Assembly (NCBI RefSeq): GCF_904849725.1
Contig: NC_058523.1
Span: 338,127,948-338,191,947 of the forward strand
Source: Hordeum vulgare subsp. vulgare
Lineage: Eukaryota; Streptophyta; Magnoliopsida; Poales; Poaceae
Direction of reading: 5' to 3'
Length of the DNA: 64,000 bases
Made by a program: the position numbers and the translations under genes. Of the stretch, positions 35,793 to 46,159 are shown piece after piece. Within the stretch, counting starts at the first letter, position 1, and every line of letters starts with the position of its first letter. The notes under the pieces were generated by a model. The model was not told the DNA's origin. It was given only the letters and a program-made list of their open reading frames with translations, and made no database searches.

Positions 35793-38770
35793 AAATCATG
35801 GTTAATTAAAATCGGCTTTGATATACCTTGGGATCCGGGTGGATCAATTACTTGAGCACTACCTAGCTTAATAATTTTAAAGAAAGCGCTGCCTGCAGGG
35901 AGATAACTCGGAAGTTTTAGAGCGTAATTTTATTTTGTTGTGTGCTTTTACAATAATTAAAAACAAAAAATAAAGTGGGGAACCTAAAACCTTTTCAAAA
36001 AGAAACGTGTAAGTGAGAAAGATGAGCACCGTTGAAGTAGGGGACGTCCTTGAACTTTTGTTCATGCCCATGGAAAGTTCGTGAATATTGATTACAGAAA
36101 ATTTTCAAGAAAAATAATTATCCCCGTGTACAAATCCATTGTATTATAAAAATAATGTGCCAAGATTTACCTTTAGGATGTTTAAATTGCTTGTTTGATA
36201 TGTGTTGTACAAAAACAGAAACTTTGGTTGTAGTGTTTGATTTTCCTATTTTACTGGAACGTCAAAAATTCTGAATTTTTTACTCAGTACTTTTATGCAA
36301 AAAAATTACCGCATTCTAGGTTTTCATAATTTTACGAGTTACACGAGTATACGTTTCATCTACATCTTTACAAACTGTCATGTTTTTCACAAATTGTTGT
36401 TATAGTTGTTTTGTCTGCTTATGTTTGAGTCCTTGTCGAGCCCCATTGAGTTGGGAGCCATAGAATTGTGATAGAATACAATAGGTAACGTTGGGTTATA
36501 ATTATAAAATAATGTTATGGCAGGACATGATGAGATTTGATGTTATGTGTACTAACCTTTGCAATAAAATTTCTGTCAAGTTTTGTGTGTATGAAGTGTT
36601 AGAAGATTGAGGAGGTATCGGTATGAGAAGAATAAGGAGAGACAAGATTTCAATCTTGGGGATTTCCAAGGCACCCCAAGTAAATATCCAAGGAGACTTA
36701 AGCGTCTAAGCTTGGGGATACCTGGAAGGCATCCCATCTTTCTTCTTCAACAATTATCGGCATGTCTCAGTTTTTGTTTTGTTCACATGATATGCGTAAA
36801 TTCTTGGAGCATGCACCATGCTGGTATGGGAAAGTCCAAGGTTGATCTATAGAATGCTCTTTGCACTTAACTTATATCTTTTGAGTATGGCTTTATGGAA
36901 TGTGTCATGTGCTTCAGTTATATCATTTGAAGTTGGATGTGTGTTTCTCTACATATATAAAACCGTTATTTGTAGAATGCTCATTTTCTTCACTTATACC
37001 TATTTATAGAGTTAAGTGGAATTGGTCATTCACATGGTTAGTCATAAAATCCTACATAAAATTTGTAGATCACTGAATATGATATATTTGATTCCTTGCA
37101 ATAATTTTGCAAATTTAAGATAGTAATATGTGTGTGCACTAGTGGGTGATTGTGGATTAGTAAGACATTCATGTTAAGGTTTGTGATTCTCGAAGCATGC
37201 ATGTATAGTCTCTAGTTATGCGATGAAATTGGAGCATAATTTATCCTTGATTGAAATCCTTTGTGCAGTTATAATCGGGGGCGCGATGGTTAACTCCTAC
37301 TAACCTCCTCCCTAGGGGCTTGCGAGTAGTACTTAGCTTCGATAGAGCGAGTAAAACATTGCAATAAGTATGTGTGTTCTTTATGACTAATGTGAATCCA
37401 TGGATGTATGCACTCTCACCACCACATATTTTCTATCCTCTTCGATACCATGCATTGCCCATTCTCACCTCAAGTACTGGTGCAAACTTCGTCGGTGCAT
37501 CCAAACCTCATGACATGATACGCTCTATTGCACATAAGTCACATTATATCTTCCTACAAATAGCCACCATATCTACCTATCATGGCATTTCCATAGCCAT
37601 TCCAAGATATATTGCCATGCAACTTCCACCATTACATCATATGACTAGTACACTCACTGTCATATTACTTTGCATGATCATGTAGCTGATATAATATTTG
37701 TGGCGAAGCCACTGTTCATCATTATTATACATGGTATGCTAGATCATTGCACATCCTGGTACATTGCCAGAGGCATTCATATAGATTCATATTGTGTAGT
37801 AGTTTTTCATATCGACTTGTAAGTAAATAGAAGTGTGATGCTTTTCATTATTAGGCCATTGTCTAAGTGAGGAAAGGATGATGGTGACAATGATTTCCCC
37901 AGAAGTCCGGATGAGACTCGGAACGAAGAATAAAGAAAAAAAAGAAAGAAAGGAAAAAAGAAAAGGAAAAAAGAAAGAAAAAGAAAAAGGGGAAATGAGA
38001 AAAAGGGAGAAGGGATAGTGCTACTACGTCTTTTTCCACACTTGTGCTTCCAAGTAGCACCATGTTTTTCATATAGAGAGTTTCTTGTTTTGTCACTTTC
38101 ATATGCCACTAGGGATTTTTTTTCATTATAGAACTTGGATAGTATATTCCACTGATGGTCTTCCTCAAACACCCGAGATCTTCATAAGCAAGCAAGTTGG
38201 ATGCACACCCACTTAGCTTCAGTTGAGCTTTCATACGCTCATAGCTCTAGTGCATCTGTTGCATGGCAATCCCTACTCCTCACATTGATATTGATTGATG
38301 GGCATCTCCATAACCCGTTGATCAGCTTGGTTGATGCGGGATTTTTCTCTCCTCTTTTACTCCTTTGAAACCTACCACCATACTCTATTCCATCTATATG
38401 CTATGTCCATGGTCCATGCTCACGTATTGAGTGAGGTATAAAATGCTGAAGCGCGTTAAGAGGTACGATCAAACTATTTGGTTTGACACCTAGGTGCTCA
38501 TGATTTATACTTTATGCTAGGAATACCAAGCATGACATGCTATATGATTTTGTAGGGATAGCGTTCTTTAGCGTAGTTATTTTGAAAGGACATGATTGTT
38601 TGCTAGCGAACCAGAGTATGGATGTCTGTTTTGTCAAATGATAGACTATTGACTTGAATCACTTGTATCTTAGTATTCATGCCATGATTAGACATTTGTT
38701 CAAGAATATGTCAGGTAGCATTCCACATCAAAACTTATATTTTTACCATTTACCAACTCAAGGATGAGCA
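35793..38770 (+). mobile_element. Non-coding 3' internal region of element B
   Basis: About 3 kb without motif-bearing ORFs. The right half is shared with element A. It includes an A/G-rich tract at 37,925-38,015. Confidence 0.65.
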
Positions 38771-38790
38771 GGAATTAAGCTTGGGGATGT
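38771..38790 (+). other. Polypurine tract of element B
   Basis: GGAATTAAGCTTGGGGATGT directly precedes the 3' LTR; the same motif precedes the LTR of element A on the minus strand (27315-27328). Confidence 0.7.
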
Positions 38791-40717
38791 TCATCCGTCT
38801 CCGTCGTATCTATAATTTTTTATTGTTTCATGCCCATATTCTACAACTCTCACATACTTTTGGCAACACTTTATATTATTTTTGGGACAAACTTACTTAT
38901 CAAGTGCCCATTGCCAGTTCCTGTTTTTTGTGTGTTTTTCTTTTACAGAAAATCCTTATCAAACGAAGCCCAAATGCGATAAAAATTTACATATATTTTT
39001 TTGGAATATACGTGAATTTTGGGAAGAATCAACGCAACACGGTGCCCGAGGGGCCCACAAGCTAGCAGGACGCGACCAGGGGGTGGCCGCACACTGATAG
39101 CTTGTGATCACCCCATTAAGTCGGTTGTGGCCCTCCTTCTGCCGCAAGAAAGATAATTTCTCCATAAAAATCTCCTCAAAATTTCAGCCCAATCAGAGTT
39201 ACGGATCTCCGGATATTTAAGAAACGGTGAAGGGCGAGAAAACAGTCGCAAAAACAGAAGAGAAACAAAGAGAGAGAGATCCAATCCCGTAGGGTCTCTT
39301 GCCCTCTGGGAGCCGTGGCAGCCATGCAACAGAGGGGAAACTCTCCTCCCACCTAGGGGGAGACCATGGAAGAAGAAGAAGGAGGGGGCTCTCTCCCCTC
39401 TCTCGAGGTGGCGCCGTAGCACCGCCGGGGCAACCATTGTGACGGCGATCCACACCAACAATTTCGCCGACGTCACCACCAACTCTCTCCCCCTCTATGC
39501 AATGCCATAACACCTCTTTCCCCTGCTGTAATCTCTACTTAAACATTGTGCTTAATGCTATATATTATTACCCAATGATGTGTGGCTATCCTATGATGTT
39601 TGAGTAGATCTCTTTTGTCCTACAGGTTAATTAAGGTATGGCGTGACTGATATGAGTTGTATGTTAATATGGTGCTTTCTTAAGATGCCTTCTGTGTCGC
39701 GCACATGTGAGGGATTCCTGCTGGAGGGTGTTGCAATATGTTTATGGAGAGGCGATTTCCTATGCATGGTGGTAACTACACACCCTCTGGCATAAGTGCC
39801 TTTTTAAATATATGCATTGTCGGGTTTCCATTGCATTGGCACAAGTGCATGTTTGTTGTATAGAAATGACATTTTCTCACTTAACTTTGTCTTTTTTATT
39901 TACCTTTTTGACACAAGTGACTTTTTGTTGTGTAGAAATGACGTTTCTCACTTCTATCGGTCTTTTTGCTTGCCTTTTTGGCATAATTGCTTGTTTGCTT
40001 GCTTGACTGGTCCAAAGTCGTGATATTTTCATTATAGAATTATTTTTCATACTACAAAATAATTTACCAAAATAATTGGAGATACAAATTTGGTCTGTGT
40101 GTAGCTACCACCATGGGTACCAAATTATTTTCGTATGTTTATGATTCGCCTATAGTGGGTGGCTGAAGTGACAGAACTTTACACCCGAGTAAGGGGGTTG
40201 TTTACGTATGGGAGTAAAGCGAACTTGATGTGTTAATGCTATGGTTGGGTTTTACACTAATGATCTTTAGTAGTTGCAGATGCTTGCTAGAGTTCCAATC
40301 ATAAGTGCATACGATCCAAGTACAGAAACTATGTTAGCCTATGCCTCTCCCTCATTGCATATGATAAGTATCTATCATGCTATATTCAATTGCCTATGGA
40401 CAATCTTTCTCTTGTGTTAGAAAAAATCTTTCTACTAAACAACTAACTAAATTAATCTTTATCTAAGTAGTCCTTAACTTTTATTTACTTGCTCCTTGCA
40501 AAACTATCTATTACACCCACTAAGTACTTCTACTTTCCTTCCCGCAAAGTAGTTTCATACTTGTTATAGGTAAAGTAAGCGTTAGCGTGCGTAGAGTTAT
40601 ATCCGTGGTCGATAGAACTTGAGAGAATATTAATTCTACCTTTAGTCCCTCGCTGGGTTCGACACTCTTACTTATCAAAAAAGGCTACAAGTGATCCCCT
40701 ACACTTATGGGTTATGA
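38791..40717 (+). repeat. 3' LTR of element B
   Basis: Starts TCATCCGTCTCCGTCGTATC (two changes from TGATACGTC) and ends GGGTTATGA. It is 1927 bp because it carries a 387-bp MITE; without the MITE and one copy of its 10-bp target site it is 1530 bp, like the 5' LTR. Confidence 0.8.
39747..40133. mobile_element. Mutator-like MITE in the 3' LTR of B
   Basis: Flanked by the direct repeat TATGTTTATG (39737-39746 and 40134-40143; 9 or 10 bp, the size expected for Mutator elements). Near the ends CATGGTGGTAACTACACAC and the inverse of GTGTGTAGCTACCACCATG form an inverted repeat. The 5' LTR of B has the empty site ATATGTTTATGATTCTC. Confidence 0.75.
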
Positions 40718-40744
40718 ACCCCTGCCCTTGTGGCCCCCATTTGG
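40574..40744 (+). repeat. Left copy of a 171-bp duplication (B LTR tail plus flank)
   Basis: This segment (from AGTAAGCGTTAGCG through GGTTATGA to CCCCCATTTGGCTC) is repeated at 45,787-45,957. It covers the last 144 bp of the B LTR and about 27 bp of the DNA beyond it. It then joins directly into element C. Confidence 0.9.
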
Positions 40745-42506
40745 CTCCCCAAGGTGATGAACTTGGTCGAATAAATCCTTGTGCGTGTAATTCCCTTAAC
40801 TGCTTCTTCAATTCCTCCAACTCTTGAGGAGGCATTCTGTATGGTCTCTTTGCAATAGGCCCAGTGCCTGGTAGCAAGTCAATAAGAAACTCAATATCTC
40901 TATCTGGTGGCATACCTGGAAACTCCTCTGGAAACACATCTGGATAATCCTCCACAACTGGAACCTCTTCCAAGCTACCCCCCTTAAGACAGTTCACGTG
41001 CATCCGCTTATGGTGATACTTACATACATATTTGATTCTCGTCCCGTCTAGTGCATTCAGAGAAACAGATCAACTAGCACAATCAATGACACCCTGATAT
41101 TTGATCATCCAATCCATACCCAAAATAATATCCAGACCTTGCGACTTCAATATGAGCAAATCTGTAGGGAAAACGTGCTTCCCAATAGACAAGGGCATCT
41201 GAAAACATCCCAAACTTGCTGCCATCTCAGCCCCATGAGAACTTACTAGAAGAGGTGACTTAAGGACTACTGTAGGCAACTTATGTTTATCCATAAATAC
41301 CCGGGATATGAATGAATGCGATGCACCAGAATCAAAAAGAACAAGAGCGGGTACTGAATTTATCAAAAACTTACCAATCACTGCATCAGGCTCATTATAG
41401 ACCTTCTCCACATGAACATGGTTAACATGACCCTTTTGGAAGGGGTTTGGCTTGATGCCTCCAGAATTCACATTACCATTATTGCTCTCTGGACATGCAT
41501 TGGAGTAGTGGCCCATCTTTCTGCACTTGAAGCACTGGACCTGATTAAGGTCTCTCTACACTGGCACATTCTGGCGGTTCTGGTTATTATTACCTCCATT
41601 ACCATTGCCATTACCATTGTTACCCTTGTGTCCATTATGATGATTATGGACATTATGATTGTGGCCATTACCTCCACTATGATTATGTCCATTACCTCCA
41701 TGATGATGATGCCCATTACCTCCATGATGGTTATGATATGAAGTGCGTGGCTTCTGCTGCGGTCCTGAATTAAACTTGTTGTTGCTATACTTCCTCTTGC
41801 GGTTCTCTATGGCCTGATGCTTTCCCTCAAGCACAATAGCCTTATCAACAAGCTCCTGGCAATTACCAAAAGTAGCCACTGTCAACTGAACTCCCTAATC
41901 ATCATTCAGGCCCTCCAAGAACTTCTCTTGTCTAGCTGCATCAGTATTAACATCATTAGGAGCATAACGTGCAAGGTTATTGAACTCCTCCACATACTCA
42001 TTAACTGAGCGACCTCCCTGATGCAAGCTACAAAACTCCTTCTTCAAACTCATGGCGCCAGCAGACACATGTGCGACGCGGAAAGCTGCCTAAAACTGCG
42101 CCCATGTGATAGTATCAATGGGATAGGTGACCAAGTAGTTGTCCCGCCAAGCTGCGGCAGGACCCTCCAACAGATGTGAGGCAAACCTCACCCTCTCTGC
42201 ATCTGTGCATCCAACTATCTGCACGTTCTTACCAATAGAACAAAGCCAATCATCCGCCATAATAGGTTCAGGGCTGCTGGAGAACCTCTAAGGATTCAAC
42301 CTCAAGAACCTAGTAAGCATATCCATAGGTGGGGGAGGTGGTGGGTTGTTGTTGTTATTGTTTGCCAAGCTCTGGGCAAGCAACTAGATCAACTGCCCTT
42401 GTCCCTGAAGGATCTGCTGCACATATGCTGGCGGTGCATCATTGCCATTGCCATCATTGTTGCCTGCTCCTGAATTTCTGTCCCTAGGCTCACGTCTCGG
42501 CGGCAT
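40739..42506 (-). pseudogene. gag-protease-RT polyprotein of element C, six in-frame stops
   Basis: One frame runs from ATG at 42504-42506 to the break without any frameshift. In order: an N-terminal Asn/Pro-rich stretch, a gag core (RVRFASHLLEGPAAAWR, SLKKEFCSLHQGGRSVNEY), a His/Asn/Gly-rich repeat (41,590-41,730), the zinc knuckle CFKCRKMGHYSNAC (CX2CX4HX4C), the protease site VLFDSGASHSFIS, and the RT start DYPDVFPEE, IDLLPGTGPI and GFIRPSSSPWG. Stops are TAG at 42,384-42,386, 42,288-42,290, 42,090-42,092, 41,895-41,897 and 41,556-41,558 (codon positions where the family has Gln) and TGA at 41,070-41,072. All can be explained by C-to-T changes. Confidence 0.9.
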
Positions 42507-42959
42507 CTGGTGGGCAAGAATAGATAAGAAATAGATAGAATAGGTCTAAAGGAATATAGATATTCTACCCATATGCATAGTATGATCAAGGTAATATATA
42601 TGAGGCAACAAAACACCATAGCAAATAACACAAGAAAACATAACAATAATCAAACATATCTATATATATAGTCGAATAATTCCGACAAGATCCTAATTTA
42701 ACAGACAAGCAAAAATAACAATCAAGCAAGCAACCTAGTATCGTCATGCCACAAAGCGAGCATAAACAGATACGTTAATATCACAATAAAACAAAGATAA
42801 GTGGTGGTCTCAGCACTAGTTCCTACTTAAGCTGGTCAAAATACTAGAGTGGTTGTCTAATGAAAGAGTAAGATGTAGACAAAGTTTATAGAATAAATTT
42901 TCACTCCTATGGTTTTTCTAATCCATTTTCTAGGGCCACGACCTACAGTCAACGCATTT

Positions 42960-42970
42960 CTCTGATGTCA
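42960..42970 (-). other. Degenerate primer binding site of element C
   Basis: The minus strand reads TGACATCAGAG against the usual TGGTATCAGAG, 2 bp from the LTR end at 42973. Confidence 0.5.
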
Positions 42971-42972
42971 TC

Positions 42973-45786
42973 TGTAACAACCAAATCACGAAGGATTTGA
43001 GTCTCTGTGCTTTACTGTGTTAGTCCCTGGATCGACTTGTTAGCACACACAGCATAGATGAATACGAGAATAGCAAGTGCATCATTTATTACAACGTATG
43101 ATCCAGAATTTATAAAGTATAACAATCTGCATAGCACTTAGCTAGCTTTATTCTATCAAACAGCGGAAAAGTAGCAGAATAATAACGATGAGTCCCATCA
43201 TAGCCCACTGGCGATGTTGAGTGAAGACTCGCGGCCCTAACGGTACCTTACTCCTCGTCTGAATATCCTGCAACATGATACGTTGCAGCCATATAGGTCA
43301 ATACTTTTAATGTATTGGCAAGTTACACAGGAAAAATAATATAGCAGACCTACATGTACATGCATAGTATAACAAACGAAAGGTTGATGGTTATTTTTGC
43401 AGAAAGCTGATTTTATCCTCATAGCTACCTAATAGTTAAATTTTAATTTGTTTGCTATAATAACTGACATATGGTTGAATTGGCCTCACCAACTCCAACC
43501 TATTACCATCATTAAGTTTCCCACCAAGTTTTATTAAGTGTGTCATCTGTCAAGATCATCCAACAACTGTAATGGTCTAGCTGCTCAAAATTGTCCATAA
43601 CCGGGGACACGACTAATCATGATTAGTTTATACACTCTACAGAGGTTTGCACACTGTACCCACTAGACCCAACCCGAAGGTTGAGACGAAGTCTTTCAGA
43701 AGCAGTCACCTCCATCCAACGGCAGCCGGTACACCTACTTATATCTACATCTGCTAGCTTTGCCCAGGCGAGGTTCCCACAACGTACTCAACTAAGCCAG
43801 AGCCCATATAGCTAGTGATTGCGCACGGGAGCTACTAGTCACTAAGTCTGTTTGATCTTTTTGAATCTGGGCGGCATTCCACTTACATTCAGAGGGTTGA
43901 AACCATGATGTTTTTAAAACCACCCTACAATACCATATCCGCCCAGAGGTGTATTATATCCTTAATTACTACTCAATTTATTTTGTAGTAATCCTCACAA
44001 AATCTCAATGAATACAGGAACCAACCCCGTCTACATAGCATAGCAAAACTATATGTAACACGATCTTCAATGATGAGGGAATATAGCTCAATAACATAGC
44101 ATAACAATAGTATTCTTATACATGCATAAATTTCATAGGGTGATATAATACTACATGCATAGAAAAATAATAGGTGAAGGATGATCAACATGTAACTTGC
44201 CTTGATTCTGGTTCAATAAGTCACACTCCTGACAATAGTTGGCGTCGCACTCCTCGCAATCTACACGTTTCAAACAATCACAACAATCAATCACCACAAT
44301 CACATAACACCAAATAAAACTAACAACGAGAAAACAATTTGTTTAAAACCAAAACAAAAATAGCATGGCATCATGTATAAAATCATCTACATGCTGATAT
44401 GATCATAACGCAAAAAGAAATAACTAGTTTGGATGAACGGTTTGCAAAATAAGGCCTCCGATAGGTTTAAATCAAATCTGGTCAAATTAAATTTTCAAAT
44501 TTCGCAAACCTGAAAACTATTATTGCTATCATGTTCTGCTCATCAATACGAGATCACAGGAAAAAGAATTTCCTGATTCGGAGTTACGAATAAAAAGTTA
44601 AACACATTTGAAAATTATACCGAGAATCTGTCTCGAAAATAAATAGGCCAAAATAGGGTTAATTTCGTCCTGTGGCAAATTCATGTGTTCATCATGATTT
44701 GGCTGAATCGGATCGTGCGTGCGTGCTCACCACGAACAACAGGGAAAAATGGAACGGTCTCGATGTGGCTCCTCCGGTGGTGCTCTTCCGGTGACTGTGC
44801 GACGAACTTCGACGAATGGTGGCTCCGGAGAAGACGGGCGAACTGGGTGCTGCTGCAGGGTGCTCAGGGACGGCGGTCGGACGCACTGCTGCGGTGACTC
44901 CGGCGAAGCTCTGCGGTGGGTTCTCGGCGAAAATGAGGGTGCTGCGGTGTAGATCGAAATCAGGACAGGGAAAAAACGAATTGGCAGCAGACGTTCTTGG
45001 GCTCCTGCAGCCTTTTCTTCGTGAGGAGTCCTGGCGAAACAGCACTTAGACTCGGTTCCTGGCAAGGGGATCATTGACGAGGCGAGGTGGGGCTACCTGG
45101 CCAAGGGCGATGGGTGGCTAGCATCTGCGTGGGTGGTGCGCTGGGAGTCCTGGCCGCTCGCGCCTACAGGCTGGCTGCGGCTCGGTGGATGGTGGGGACC
45201 AGGAGCGCTGGCTGGAGCGATCTGGCCTCGGACGCTCGATGGTGGGAAGCTGAGCGCTCATTCCTGGCTTCGGTGGACAAAGACTGGCTGGGCCAGCCTG
45301 GCTCAGTCGGCCGGTGCATTTTAAAAAAAACAAAAGAACAAAACAGCCATGAAAAATAAAAATAACAATATATTCTTTTAGTTAAATAAATACTAGAAAG
45401 ATAAAATATATTAATATATATATATAAACAAAAAAACGTATTTACCACTAATATATACTAAAGGAACCCTAGTTCCACCTAATGCAATTTTTGAAAATAG
45501 ATTTTATGCAATAGGCCACACGAAGAGCATTGAAATAATCAACTGAAAAATAATTTGGAGTTTATAAAATTTGCAAAAACCAAATCAGGTGACTCCAATT
45601 AATATTCTAAACATTATGAACTTTTATTCGACTAGGAAGAAGTCACATTATCTCCACTCCAATATAAATTGCCCTTAGTTGCATAATGAATAGATTTTTC
45701 AGAAAGAACAAATAATGCATAGGAAAATATGAGATGAATATGAATGATCTATTAACACCCTAATTTAAGAGAATTGGGATGTTACA
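42973..45786 (-). repeat. 5' LTR of element C, 2.8 kb
   Basis: Minus strand start TGTAACATCCCAATTC, end GATTTGGTTGTTACA. A GC-rich core at 44,690-45,330 sits between AT-rich flanks, the same layout as LTR E and the 5.65 kb solo LTR. Open frames in the core have no motif. Confidence 0.85.
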
Positions 45787-45957
45787 AGTAAGCATTAGCG
45801 TGCGTAGAGTTATATCGGTGGTCGATAGAACTTGAGAGAATATTAATTCTACATTTAGTCCCTCGCTGGGTTCGACACTCTTACTTATCAAAAAAGGCTA
45901 AGTGATCCCCTACACTTATGGGTTATCAACCCCTGCCCTTGTGGCCCCCATGTGGCT
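45787..45957 (+). repeat. Right copy of the 171-bp duplication
   Basis: Begins AGTAAGCATTAGCG, includes the intact B LTR end GGGTTATCA (45,920-45,928) and the flank up to GTGGCTC, then continues into the unique DNA 5' of the zf-XS-like gene. A small deletion of ACA near 45,900 separates it from the left copy. Confidence 0.9.
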
Positions 45958-46159
45958 CTTCTGCGGTACTTCTTCGCTCCACTATTTTTTATGTATTCAA
46001 AAATAAATCTCCAAAAATTCCAATCCAATTCTGGGAACTTACATTTATGCACAAAAGCAACAACATGACACAGCTGATAAAAACAACGTTAGTCCACCGC
46101 ACCGTATCGCTCTCCCCCACCGCATCCTCTTCCTCACCTTCATCGCCTCCATCTGTACG

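Larger units (their letters stand above)
32995..40717 (+). mobile_element. Element B: full-length TGATACGTCTCC-type LTR retrotransposon, non-autonomous
   Basis: 5' LTR 32995-34526, primer region about 34,531-34,557 (TCTAGCGTCGTTGTCGGGTA, a mutated form of the TCTGGCGCCGTTGCC type), one decayed ORF, a long non-coding 3' region, polypurine tract near 38,771-38,790, and 3' LTR 38791-40717. The LTRs differ at many sites (roughly a tenth or more by eye), so the insertion is old. Flanks ACACG and ACCCC do not form a clean duplication. Element A is an inverted relative. Confidence 0.85.
40739..45786 (-). mobile_element. Element C: Ty3/gypsy element truncated in RT
   Basis: Order on the minus strand: 5' LTR (42973-45786), primer site, 5' leader, gag, protease, start of RT, then a break at about 40,739-40,744. 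The 3' part of pol and the 3' LTR are missing. The LTR ends in GTTACA and is followed by AGTAA, the first bases of the right-hand copy of the B LTR tail. Confidence 0.85.

Noticed and set aside
44690..45340. Open frames of 90-117 codons on both strands
   Set aside because: They sit in the GC-rich core of LTR C and show the same composition effect.
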